64,000 nt of DNA, taken from contig JAKQIT010000146.1 in the NCBI GenBank assembly GCA_029556915.1, forward strand, positions 1 through 64,000. Reading direction: 5' to 3'. The notes beneath the pieces were generated by a model. That model ran no database searches. It was not told the DNA's origin and was given only the letters and a program-made list of their open reading frames with translations. Origin of the DNA: Pseudomonadota bacterium. Lineage in GTDB: Bacteria; Pseudomonadota; Gammaproteobacteria; Burkholderiales; Methylophilaceae. A program made the translations under genes and the position numbers. Shown here in pieces: positions 37,436 through 45,480 of this stretch (its first letter is position 1; every line of letters begins with the position of its first letter).

Positions 37436-37502
37436 TCCGAGAGATTTTTATGCCGCTGCAAGCCTCATGCTGACTGGCTTACAGAGGTGGTCAAATGATG
37501 TT
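37436..37502 (-). repeat. 3'-end hairpin repeat, copy 6 (after the methyltransferase gene)
   Basis: Minus-strand sense, about 54 nt after the stop at 37557. Lead ACATCATTTGACCA, stem CCTCTGTAAGCC / GGCTTGCAGCGG, tail CATAAAAATCTCTCGGAC. Confidence 0.88.
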
Positions 37503-37556
37503 GATATAAAAAAGCCAAAAAAACCTTATTTTTTAGCGTTATATTTGCTGTGTTAA

Positions 37557-38393
37557 TTATGCGCAAAAACTAAAACGATGCTGTATGTCTTGCAGGTTAA
37601 ATTCTTGCAAAATTGCCTCCATACGCGCTTGCGCATTTTTGCGTGGCTGGCCAGTATATTTGGCAATAATCAGCTCATTTTTCATCGAATGTTCCCAGCC
37701 CACCAACTCGGTCACCGTCACGCTATAGCCAGCGGCTTCTAGCTGCAAACAGCGCAACACATTGGTAATTTGGCTGCCAAATTCGCGCGTGTGTATGGGG
37801 TGACGCCAAATTTCACTCAAAGGCGTTTTGCCAAAGCTCTCATTTTTATGCTTGCGCAAGACTTCTGCCACCTCGGCTTGGCAACACGGCACCAGCACCA
37901 TGTATTTTGCGTGCTTTATTAAACCAAATTGAATGGCGTCATCGGTAGCTGTATTACAAGCGTGCAACGCGGTGACAATATCAACCCTTTCAGGAATCGT
38001 AGCAGAAGTGATGGATTCTTCTACGGTTAAATGCTCAAAATGCATACGCTCAAAACCGCACTGCAGTGCTAAAGTCTTTGATTTTTCTACTAATTCTTCG
38101 CGTGTTTCAATGCCAATCACCTGCCCGCTGCTATGTTGCTTGATGAGCAAATCATACAAAATAAACCCTAAATATGACTTGCCCGCACCGTGATCCACCA
38201 ACGTTGGATTAGCGTTTTGTGCCAATACGGCATTAAAAAGTGGCTCGATGAAATTCACCAAATGATAAACCTGTTTTAACTTACGGCGGCTATCTTGGTT
38301 AAGTTTGCCGTCACGCGTCAATATATGCAGCGCTTTAAGTAAGGCAACAGATTGATTCGGCTTGATTTCTGAGTGTTCAGTCGCGGTATTCAT
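37557..38393 (-). CDS. SAM-dependent methyltransferase (Methyltransf_32-like)
   Basis: 278 residues. Rossmann-type motifs: VDHGAGKSYLGFILYDLL (SAM loop), VIGIETREELVEKSKTLA, and IVTALHACNTATDDAIQFG with VPCCQAEVA, the ALHACN / PCCQ pattern of the Methyltransf_32 group that includes RNA methylation proteins. The substrate is not known. Single gene, with a 3'-end hairpin repeat after it and 279 bp of non-coding sequence before it. Confidence 0.82.
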   Translation of the reverse strand: MNTATEHSEIKPNQSVALLKALHILTRDGKLNQDSRRKLKQVYHLVNFIEPLFNAVLAQNANPTLVDHGAGKSYLGFILYDLLIKQHSSGQVIGIETREELVEKSKTLALQCGFERMHFEHLTVEESITSATIPERVDIVTALHACNTATDDAIQFGLIKHAKYMVLVPCCQAEVAEVLRKHKNESFGKTPLSEIWRHPIHTREFGSQITNVLRCLQLEAAGYSVTVTELVGWEHSMKNELIIAKYTGQPRKNAQARMEAILQEFNLQDIQHRFSFCA

Positions 38394-38672
38394 GCGCTTA
38401 TTTTAATTGAAAAAGCAAGCTTCAAGCGCATATTTGCATTAGCTCACACGCATAAGCGCTATTTTTGTTCATCAATTTAACAACTGCGTTGAAAGTTGGA
38501 CAATTTTCAGCAGGGCTAAGCGATTGCATGCTGGCTTAAACTCGCAAAATTTGAATAATGCCCACGCATAGTTAGCGTTATTGCTAAGCATTTATTTAAT
38601 TTACATAAATTAACGTTTATGGCATTATTTTTGCTTGATAAATGATTAAATATTCTCCTAGTAATAATAAGC

Positions 38673-39155
38673 ATGATCATACCCCCCTTAAAATTAAAGC
38701 CACGCTATATAAAAAAACATCGCGGCTTTACGCTGATAGAAATGATGATTACAGTTGCCATTATTGGCATTTTGGCTGCAATTGCCATCCCCGCATATAA
38801 AGACTATACGGAGAAGGCCAAAATAAGCGGGGCAGTTTCTGATATTGCCGCGATGGGCACAATAATTGAGCAATTTTTTCAAGAAAATCGCAGATACCCA
38901 GACTCTTTGGCCGAAGTAAACCTAGATACAAAACGAGACCCGTGGGACCAGCCCTATGTTTACCTTAATTTAACTGGCCCTGGTAATGGTGGCGCCAGAA
39001 AAGACCATGCCTTAAACCCGATTAACACCTATTTTGATTTATATAGTATTGGTAGCAGTCATGACACACATGTGCAAGTGTCGCACGCCAGAAGCAAAGA
39101 GGATGTCATTTGGGGCAGAGATGGAAAGTTTATTAATGTAGGTGCTAAGTTTTAA
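38673..39155 (+). CDS. GspG-like type II pseudopilin / type IV pilin-like protein
   Basis: 160 residues. Prepilin leader [18 protein letters not shown] then the mature [22 protein letters not shown] helix, with the +5 Glu. The C-terminal half has the GspG pattern [21 protein letters not shown] and [10 protein letters not shown], where calcium-binding loop residues lie. The other general secretion genes are absent, so it is an orphan. Its stop is 4 nt before the GGDEF-EAL gene, which suggests co-expression. Confidence 0.88.
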   Translation: MIIPPLKLKPRYIKKHRGFTLIEMMITVAIIGILAAIAIPAYKDYTEKAKISGAVSDIAAMGTIIEQFFQENRRYPDSLAEVNLDTKRDPWDQPYVYLNLTGPGNGGARKDHALNPINTYFDLYSIGSSHDTHVQVSHARSKEDVIWGRDGKFINVGAKF

Positions 39156-39159
39156 TTAA

Positions 39160-41958
39160 ATGGTGATTACGGGTACTTTTTTAAAAAGCAAAGTTTCTCA
39201 ACGGATTGCTATTTTACTGTTTTTGGCAGCGGCCATTCCTGCCATGCTGGTGTCTGGTCTCACGCACCGCAATATGGGGCGGCTCATTCATGAATATGAG
39301 CACCAATCAGAAATAGACCTGAGCAAAAACTATGGTTTATCCACTTTTAGCAACTTGCTATTTGCCAGATCAATGCTACAGCACTTTACGACAGCGCATG
39401 CAAATGAGGCGCAAAATGCCGAGCAATTATGGCAATTAATTGCGACAAAATCTTATGAAATCCCTATTTTCAAATCACTCGTGCAAGTTGGCGTTGATGG
39501 CCAAATGACTGCCAAATATGGTGACGCTAATCAAATCGCCGAATTTTTAAATCATCCAATGGTTATGCCAGCGCAAACTTCAGTACGTGAGCAAAGAATG
39601 CAATTATTGGTGTTAGCGCCTAAAAACCTAAGCCATGCGCCCTTAATTAGCCTTGTGATGCCAACTAACCACGCAAATACCACCTGGCTAGTTGCCGAGC
39701 TTAACCCTGTTTATGTGTGGCGAAATAAAGACGAATATCCATCTGATATTAAAGTATGCGCCTATCGCAACGCTGCCAACACTAAACTTACCTTATTTTG
39801 CTCTAGCGATGAAGCCAGCCCTAATAAGACCCAGCAAGCCAATAGTAATACCGCAGGCTCGTGGGAGTTATTTTTAAATGCGGAGTTTAATGATGAGCCT
39901 TGGACTTTTGAAACCACGCGTTTAACGCCTAGTGCCAGTAGCGGCCTGTGGGATTTTTATGGTGATAATGGTTATATCTGGATAGCCGTGTTAAGTTTGC
40001 TCATTATCGGGCTGTTAAGCTTATCGCAAATTAGACGCACCATGATTCCGCTTGAGCATTTAATTGCTGGCACCAGAAAAATCTCAAAAGGCCAATTTGA
40101 AGCAGTGCAAGTGGATGATAAATCAGAGTTTTCTGAATTAGCCAGCGCATTTAATCATATGTCGTCTGACATTAAACGCCAGCTCAATACGCTGCAAGTG
40201 TTGGCCGATGTGGACAAAAAAATGGTTGCAAAACTAGATGTTGACCATCTAGTTAAGCAAATCATCCAGCGTATTTTGCAACTCAAGCCGCATACTTATG
40301 TGCAAGTGTTTCGCATTGCCGAAAGCACCGAGACGGAAGCACACGGCTTGGTCAATTTTGCGTATGCTGGTATAGAGTCACACTTTCCACTGTCTATTCC
40401 ATTAATTGAAATCTCTGCATTAACTGAGCAATCAATGGGGCAATTTTCTGAGCTTGATGCCAACTTGGTATATCAGCATGAAATAGCCAAACTAGGTGCG
40501 CAGTATTTATGGGTGCTACCTATTTTTTGGCAGGGAAACATTTGCGCGTTGCTCACGGTCGGTAGCAAGTCCGTCTTTAACGCTGATGATAGCGACTGGA
40601 GTGAAATTCGTGACCTTTCAAACCGCATTGGTATTGCCATTTCTGCCCAAAAGCGTGAAGAACAATTGCTCATTCAAGCCCATCATGACCAGCTTACCGG
40701 CTTGCCAAACCGCATTTTATTAGATGATCGCTTGCAGCAAGCCATAGAGCACAGCCAACGCACAAAACTGCCTACTTGGGTCGTGTTTTTAGATTTAGAT
40801 CGCTTTAAATATATCAACGACAGCATGGGGCATCACCTTGGCGATCAAGTATTAATTGAAGTATCTAAACGCCTGCAAAGTGCCATTAGAGAGTCCGATA
40901 CTGTGGCGCGCTTTGGTGGAGATGAGTTTATTATTGTATTACAAGGCCACAGCAATGAAGCGTTGGTGATGGGGGTGCTGCAACGCATCATAGAGTTTGT
41001 AGCGCAGCCGCTCACAATTAACCAACTTGAGCTTAATATGACATGCAGCGTGGGCGTTGCGGTTTATCCCAATGATGGTGACACGGTGGGCACGCTTATT
41101 CAGCATGCTGACATTGCCATGTATCGCGCTAAAGAGTTAGGTAAAAACAACTTTCAATTTTTTACTGAAGCGCTCAACAAAAAAGTGGCAGACCGAATTT
41201 ATATGGAGAACTTGCTACGCCATGCGCTGGATAAAAATGAGCTTGTTCTGCACTATCAACCCAAAGTCAATTTACAAACCATGCAAGTGGTCGGCATGGA
41301 GGCACTTATTCGCTGGCAAAGCCAAGAATTGGGCTTTGTTTCACCCGTGCAATTTATACATATTGCGGAAGAAACAGGTTTGATTGTACCGATAGGTGAA
41401 TGGGTGATTAAAACCGCCTGTGCCCAAGCAACTGCTTGGCAAAAAGCAGGTTATGGCAATCTACTCATGTCCGTCAATTTATCAATGCGCCAATTTGGAC
41501 AATCCAACCTACTTGATTCGATTAAAAATATTTTGAGCGAAACTGGCTTGCAAGCACATTACTTAGAAATTGAACTCACCGAAAGTATGGTGATGAGCGA
41601 ACTAGGTGCGTCACTCAAAATACTGCATGAAATCAAAGCGTTGGGAGTAAAAATTTCAATTGATGATTTTGGCACTGGGTATTCAAGCTTATCGTATCTC
41701 AAACAATTGCCGTTAGATACGTTGAAAATTGATAAATCGTTTGTAGATGATGTTGTGATGCATAACAACAATGTGCCTATCGTGCAAACAATTATTGCAC
41801 TGGCAAAAAATCTTAATCTTAAAATAGTTGCTGAAGGGGTTGAGTCGCAAGAGCAAGTGCTGTATCTGCAAGCGCATGCTTGCGATGAGATGCAAGGCTA
41901 TTTTTTCAGCCGCCCAAAACCTGCCAATGAAATTACTCCTTTGCTGCACAACACGTAA
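39160..41958 (+). CDS. Membrane HAMP-GAF-GGDEF-EAL protein (c-di-GMP turnover)
   Basis: 932 residues. Membrane segments near 16-36 (IAILLFLAAAIPAMLVSGL) and 271-290 (YIWIAVLSLLIIGLLSL) bracket a periplasmic sensor domain. HAMP (about 290-345) and a GAF-like region (about 360-500) lead to a GGDEF domain with intact RFGGDEF near 585 and an EAL domain with MEALIRW near 713, later ELTESMV, DDFGTGYSSL and KIDKSFV. Both active sites look intact, so it could make or break cyclic di-GMP. Probably co-transcribed with the pseudopilin gene. Confidence 0.93.
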   Translation: MVITGTFLKSKVSQRIAILLFLAAAIPAMLVSGLTHRNMGRLIHEYEHQSEIDLSKNYGLSTFSNLLFARSMLQHFTTAHANEAQNAEQLWQLIATKSYEIPIFKSLVQVGVDGQMTAKYGDANQIAEFLNHPMVMPAQTSVREQRMQLLVLAPKNLSHAPLISLVMPTNHANTTWLVAELNPVYVWRNKDEYPSDIKVCAYRNAANTKLTLFCSSDEASPNKTQQANSNTAGSWELFLNAEFNDEPWTFETTRLTPSASSGLWDFYGDNGYIWIAVLSLLIIGLLSLSQIRRTMIPLEHLIAGTRKISKGQFEAVQVDDKSEFSELASAFNHMSSDIKRQLNTLQVLADVDKKMVAKLDVDHLVKQIIQRILQLKPHTYVQVFRIAESTETEAHGLVNFAYAGIESHFPLSIPLIEISALTEQSMGQFSELDANLVYQHEIAKLGAQYLWVLPIFWQGNICALLTVGSKSVFNADDSDWSEIRDLSNRIGIAISAQKREEQLLIQAHHDQLTGLPNRILLDDRLQQAIEHSQRTKLPTWVVFLDLDRFKYINDSMGHHLGDQVLIEVSKRLQSAIRESDTVARFGGDEFIIVLQGHSNEALVMGVLQRIIEFVAQPLTINQLELNMTCSVGVAVYPNDGDTVGTLIQHADIAMYRAKELGKNNFQFFTEALNKKVADRIYMENLLRHALDKNELVLHYQPKVNLQTMQVVGMEALIRWQSQELGFVSPVQFIHIAEETGLIVPIGEWVIKTACAQATAWQKAGYGNLLMSVNLSMRQFGQSNLLDSIKNILSETGLQAHYLEIELTESMVMSELGASLKILHEIKALGVKISIDDFGTGYSSLSYLKQLPLDTLKIDKSFVDDVVMHNNNVPIVQTIIALAKNLNLKIVAEGVESQEQVLYLQAHACDEMQGYFFSRPKPANEITPLLHNT

Positions 41959-42081
41959 CTAGCGAGCAAAAATATTTAAGTTTTTTTTCATACTCTTGTC
42001 GTCAAACACTATTTGACTGCGTTTTGATAGTTAAGAGCACGCTATTTTGCGTGTTTTAAACCCAACAAAAAGGAAAATATC

Positions 42082-42450
42082 ATGAAAAAAAGTTTAATTC
42101 TTATTAGCACCCTATTTGCATTAGGCACTTCATACAATGCGATGGCGGATAAAGCCACTTATCTGGACAAAAAAGGTGACCGTATTGAAGATCGCTTAGA
42201 TAACCGTGGTGATCGCATTGAAAACCGTTTAGACAACAAGGGTGATCGTATTGAAGACCGTTATGATGCCAGAGCCGATAAAGCACGCGCCAATGGCCAT
42301 GAGCAACATGCCAATGCGCTTGAGCAAAAAGGTGATCGTATTGACCAACGTTTAGACAAACGCGGTGACCGCATTGATAATCATCTAGATAGAAAAGGGG
42401 AGCGCATCAATAACCGCCTAGACAAACGTGCAGCGCATCATCGTAAATAA
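42082..42450 (+). CDS. Exported charged 11-residue-repeat protein, unknown function
   Basis: 122 residues. Signal peptide MKKSLILISTLFALGTSYNAMA, then three tandem undecapeptides (KKGDRIEDRLD type), a degenerate helical stretch rich in Ala, His and Glu, and three more repeats, ending in RAAHHRK. Consensus x(K/R)GDRIxxRLD. The period of 11 and the alternating charges suggest a long amphipathic helix or right-handed coiled coil. AAGGA lies 8 nt before the ATG. It is 57 nt upstream of an ECF sigma gene on the same strand. I do not recognise a named family. Confidence 0.75.
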   Translation: MKKSLILISTLFALGTSYNAMADKATYLDKKGDRIEDRLDNRGDRIENRLDNKGDRIEDRYDARADKARANGHEQHANALEQKGDRIDQRLDKRGDRIDNHLDRKGERINNRLDKRAAHHRK

Positions 42451-42506
42451 TTGCTGTAGGGTGTTTTGAATAGCTACAATGGTGGTTTGGCAGAATAAAA
42501 ATTTGC

Positions 42507-43043
42507 ATGCAATATTTTTTGAGTAGCATAGAAGGTCGTGCTTTTCGCATCGCGCAGATTGCCACAGGCAATCGCGACGATGCGCTCGACATCGTACAAG
42601 ATGCCATGATAAAAATGGTGCAAAATTACAGCATGCATGCCAAAGATGAATGGAAAGCGCTGTTTTATAGCATTTTGCAAACGCGTATCTTAGATTGGCA
42701 TCGGCGGCAAAAAGTACGCAATCGTTTTAGAAGCTGGTTTAACTGGAATAGCGCTGAGAATGAAGACGACGAAGAAGACTTTATAGCCCAACAGCCTGCC
42801 AACCAAGCCTATGCGCCCGATGTAAAGCTGCAAGATGCGCAGTTTATGGATGATTTAAACACCGCGCTTTCTACCCTGCCCTTGCGTCAGCAACAAGTGT
42901 TTTTAATGCGCGTGTGGGAAGGCTTAGATATTGCTGAAACTGCCACCGTCATGCAATGCTCAGAAAGTAGCGTCAAAACCCATTATGCGCGCGCTTTAGA
43001 AAAACTACGCGGCCAATTAGCACAACACCATGAGGTTAATTAA
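42507..43043 (+). CDS. ECF-type RNA polymerase sigma factor
   Basis: 178 residues. Region 2 (GRAFRIAQIATGNRDDALDIVQDAMIKMVQNY) and region 4 (LSTLPLRQQQVFLMRVWEGLDIAETATVMQCSESSVKTHYARALEKLR) are clear; the linker between is acidic (NEDDEEDF). The ATG at 42507 lacks a strong ribosome site. It heads a run with a DUF3619 gene, a small exported protein and a DUF3106 gene, an arrangement seen in betaproteobacteria. No classical zinc-finger anti-sigma factor is encoded next to it. Confidence 0.93.
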   Translation: MQYFLSSIEGRAFRIAQIATGNRDDALDIVQDAMIKMVQNYSMHAKDEWKALFYSILQTRILDWHRRQKVRNRFRSWFNWNSAENEDDEEDFIAQQPANQAYAPDVKLQDAQFMDDLNTALSTLPLRQQQVFLMRVWEGLDIAETATVMQCSESSVKTHYARALEKLRGQLAQHHEVN

Positions 43044-43044
43044 C

Positions 43045-43416
43045 ATGCAAACCGACTTTGAAAATAGAATAAAAGCCAACCTAGATGCCAGCGTCAATAG
43101 CATTGATGCCGACACGCGCAAGCAATTAGCAGATATTCGTCGTCAATCTTTGCAGGCAAATACGTCAAGCCTAGCCCCAGCAAGATGGCTCACGCTGAGT
43201 TTTTTACATCAGCATTGGCTTGCAGTTACCGCGATGATGGTCGTGTTTAGCTTGGTTGCTTTCATGTTGCTGTCACCAAGCGCTTCACCCACAAATCACC
43301 AAGACCTTGCCTTGCTTGAAGCTTTAAATAATGCAGAAGATTTGGAAGTGATGAGTGACCCTGATTTTTATCTATGGGCTGATGAAGTATTAATGGAAGA
43401 AACCCATGCTTTATAA
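43045..43416 (+). CDS. DUF3619 single-span membrane protein, possible anti-sigma factor
   Basis: 123 residues from the ATG at 43045, which has GAGG 9 nt upstream and lies 2 nt after the sigma stop. A cytoplasmic N-terminal domain of about 57 residues, one membrane segment (HWLAVTAMMVVFSLVAFMLL), and a short acidic periplasmic tail (LLEALNNAEDLEVMSDPDFYLWADEVL). DUF3619 assignment is from the overall pattern. The topology and coupling to the sigma gene are those expected of a membrane anti-sigma factor; this is inference. Confidence 0.75.
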   Translation: MQTDFENRIKANLDASVNSIDADTRKQLADIRRQSLQANTSSLAPARWLTLSFLHQHWLAVTAMMVVFSLVAFMLLSPSASPTNHQDLALLEALNNAEDLEVMSDPDFYLWADEVLMEETHAL

Positions 43417-43621
43417 ATGGCAACTTGTGTGCTGCTTGTTGTGCTTATTATTACTGCCAGCTGCGCAAGCACAAACGCCTCCATTACCCATTGATTTGAT
43501 TGAATTATTGGGTGAATTGGATGATGAGGATAGCGAATCTTTAGCCGCTGCACTGGCAGATGTACAAGCTGAACAAAATAATACGCAAAGCCAACCTTTG
43601 CCGCAGGAGACAAAAAAATGA
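43406..43621 (+). CDS. Small exported acidic protein in the ECF operon
   Basis: 71 residues: signal peptide (LVCCLLCLLLLPAAQA, cleavage near 22), then an acidic Leu-rich segment (IDLIELLGELDDEDSESLAAALADV) and a Gln-rich tail. Overlaps the DUF3619 gene by 11 nt and the DUF3106 gene by 4 nt (ATGA), so all are translationally coupled. Related short proteins accompany these operons; no function is known. The double overlap supports it as a real gene. Confidence 0.7.
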   Translation: MLYKWQLVCCLLCLLLLPAAQAQTPPLPIDLIELLGELDDEDSESLAAALADVQAEQNNTQSQPLPQETKK

Positions 43622-44154
43622 ATGTATTTTCTTTCTACTATACAAAAATAAAAATGCTTGCAAAAAGCATCTCTTTTAGCGCTGTACTATTATGTCAGCT
43701 CAGTTTTTTGCCATTAAATGCCCACGCTGAAGCAAGTATTGCTTGGGATAGCTTGAGCACTCAGCAGCAAGAAACGCTCGCCCCAATGAAAGATCAATGG
43801 CAAAACTTGCCAGCCGAACGCCAGCTTCGCTTAAGCAAAGGGGCTGAAAAATGGGCTAATATGGATCCAGCGCAACGTGAAAACTTAAAATCGGGTTTGC
43901 AACGCTATAAAAAACTTTCAAAAGAAGAAAAGGCCGAAGTGAAGGCGCAGATGCGTGCCTTTAAAGCGCTGCCGCCTGAAGAGCGCAAGTTGCTGCGTGA
44001 GCGCTGGAAAAACTTATCCCCAGAGCAAAAAGCCCAGTTTCGCCAAAAATTTAAAAATATGACGCCAGAGCAACGCCAAGAAATTCGCGAAAAAAGAAAA
44101 CTTCGCCAGCAAGAAAGACGAGAACGCAAAGCGCAACGCGAATTAGCGCAATAA
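43618..44154 (+). CDS. DUF3106 exported helical protein
   Basis: 178 residues. An N-terminal hydrophobic export signal (LAKSISFSAVLLCQLSFLPLNAHA, near residues 14-37), then repeating helical units LSTQQQETL, MDPAQREN, LSKEEKAE, LPPEERKLL, LSPEQKAQF, MTPEQRQEI, and a very basic tail (KRKLRQQERRERKAQRELAQ). The L-P/S-x-x-Q/E-x units resemble the LTxxQ motif of CpxP/Spy-type periplasmic stress proteins. A second ATG (43651) is possible. Last gene of the ECF operon, followed by a 3'-end hairpin repeat. Confidence 0.82.
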   Translation: MNVFSFYYTKIKMLAKSISFSAVLLCQLSFLPLNAHAEASIAWDSLSTQQQETLAPMKDQWQNLPAERQLRLSKGAEKWANMDPAQRENLKSGLQRYKKLSKEEKAEVKAQMRAFKALPPEERKLLRERWKNLSPEQKAQFRQKFKNMTPEQRQEIREKRKLRQQERRERKAQRELAQ

Positions 44155-44212
44155 GCGCAATATTGCGTTAAATTTTTAAGTAACAAAACTCGCTTTTTAA
44201 ACCTGAATTCAC

Positions 44213-44282
44213 ACATCTTCCCTTCACCACCTCTGCAAGCCAGTATCTATGCGGCTTCCAGAGGCATGATTTTCTCTCGGGC
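44213..44282 (+). repeat. 3'-end hairpin repeat, copy 7 (after the DUF3106 gene)
   Basis: Plus-strand sense, about 58 nt after the DUF3106 stop. Lead ACATCTTCCCTTCACCA, stem CCTCTGCAAGCC / GGCTTCCAGAGG with loop AGTATCTATGC, tail CATGATTTTCTCTCGGG. One of only two copies on the plus strand, and both follow plus-strand genes. Confidence 0.9.
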
Positions 44283-44388
44283 AGTTTTTAGGCTTGTTTT
44301 ATAGATTTATTTGAGGTGAATCATACACCTCAAGTTAGCGCAAACAACTCATGTACTAAATGTTAAAATACCAAGGTGGCCTAACTTC

Positions 44389-44483
44389 GTTTCAAAATAA
44401 AAAAAGACAAGAAGGCGAGCCGCAGACAGTACATTTTAGTACGGCAAGGCGATGCCGACGCAGTATTTTTTCAATTATCAAAC
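44389..44483. repeat. Imperfect palindromic element before rbgA
   Basis: About 95 bp with GTTTcaaaa... at the left and ...TATCAAAC at the right, and GTAC-ATTTTA-GTAC at the centre. Contains CAAGGCG-N6-ACGCAG (44445-44463), also found in the palindrome at 53410-53502. The region 44155-44492 otherwise holds only repeat copy 7 and the rbgA ribosome site CGGAG (44483-44487 area). Confidence 0.45.
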
Positions 44484-44492
44484 GGAGTTTAA

Positions 44493-45455
44493 ATGGCGAT
44501 TCAGTGGTATCCGGGGCACATGACCCAAGCACGCAAAAAGGCGGAAGAAACCATGGAATTTACCGACATGGTGATTGAGGTGCTCGATGCGCGCGTGCCT
44601 GCTGCCAGCCATAACCCGATGATTGATGAAATGCGGCTGTTTAGGCAACGCCCCCAACTTAAAGTGCTCAATAAATCAGACCTAGCCGACCCCAAAGCAA
44701 CTGAAGCTTGGCTAAATTACTTTAACAAACTACCTAATACCAAAGCGATTGCCCTTTCATGTAAAAAAGCCGGAGAAGCACAAAAAATATTAAAGCATTG
44801 CTTAGCGCTTACGCCGCATCGCGGCACACATTTAAAGCCATTGCGCATGTTGATTATGGGCATTCCTAACGTCGGCAAATCTACCCTGATGAACGCCCTG
44901 CTCAACCGCCGCGTGGCCAAAGTGGGCGATGAACCTGCCGTGACTAAAACACAGCAACGCTTTGATTTATCTGAAACCATGAGCATTACCGATACGCCCG
45001 GCATGATGTGGCCAAAAATTGAATATGAAAGTGACGGCTATATGTTGGCTGCCAGCCACGCCATTGGCCGCAATGCCGTAATTGATGAAGATGTGGCGCT
45101 TTTTTTAGCCAATAATTTGCTAAAAACTTACCCAGATTTACTCAATGCGCGCTATAAATTAGATGCGATGAAGATTGATGTCACCAAGATTGACGGCGTA
45201 GATTTGCTTGAAGCCATCGCAAAACGCCGCTCTTACAAGCGCCATGATGGTTTTTTTGATATGGAAAAAACAGCGATGGCTTTTTTAACGGATTATCGTA
45301 GCGGTGCGATTGGTCGCGTGAGCTTGGAAACGCCATTGAGTCGTCAAGCAATGATTGAAGCTAGCCGTGAAAAGGCTATTTCCAGTGACAAAAATAATGC
45401 TGCGCAAAACGCAGCATCAGCAATTGATGAGCGTGCATCCAACAATACTGACTAA
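44493..45455 (+). CDS. rbgA: Ribosome biogenesis GTPase (YlqF/RbgA family)
   Basis: Circularly permuted GTPase that helps assemble the large ribosomal subunit. 320 residues: G4 NKSD at 60-63 precedes G1 GIPNVGKST at 123-131, with G3 DTPG at 167-170. The N-terminal PGHMTQARK helix and C-terminal helical domain fit the family. The start ATG has a CGGAG site about 8 nt upstream. The last 20 residues are low complexity. Monocistronic. Confidence 0.92.
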   Translation: MAIQWYPGHMTQARKKAEETMEFTDMVIEVLDARVPAASHNPMIDEMRLFRQRPQLKVLNKSDLADPKATEAWLNYFNKLPNTKAIALSCKKAGEAQKILKHCLALTPHRGTHLKPLRMLIMGIPNVGKSTLMNALLNRRVAKVGDEPAVTKTQQRFDLSETMSITDTPGMMWPKIEYESDGYMLAASHAIGRNAVIDEDVALFLANNLLKTYPDLLNARYKLDAMKIDVTKIDGVDLLEAIAKRRSYKRHDGFFDMEKTAMAFLTDYRSGAIGRVSLETPLSRQAMIEASREKAISSDKNNAAQNAASAIDERASNNTD

Positions 45456-45480
45456 GTTTTGTTGCGCATTAATTACAAGG

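Noticed and set aside
38394-38672. A twelfth copy of the 3'-end hairpin upstream of the pseudopilin gene
   Set aside because: Fragments such as GCATGCTGGCTTA look similar but the paired arm, lead and tail are missing.
42166-42437. CRISPR-like regular repeats of about 33 bp
   Set aside because: The repeats are in frame and encode an 11-residue protein repeat after a signal peptide; there are no unique spacers.
45403-45420. Hairpin GCTGCG/CGCAGC near the end of rbgA as a terminator
   Set aside because: It lies inside the coding sequence and is not followed by a T run.
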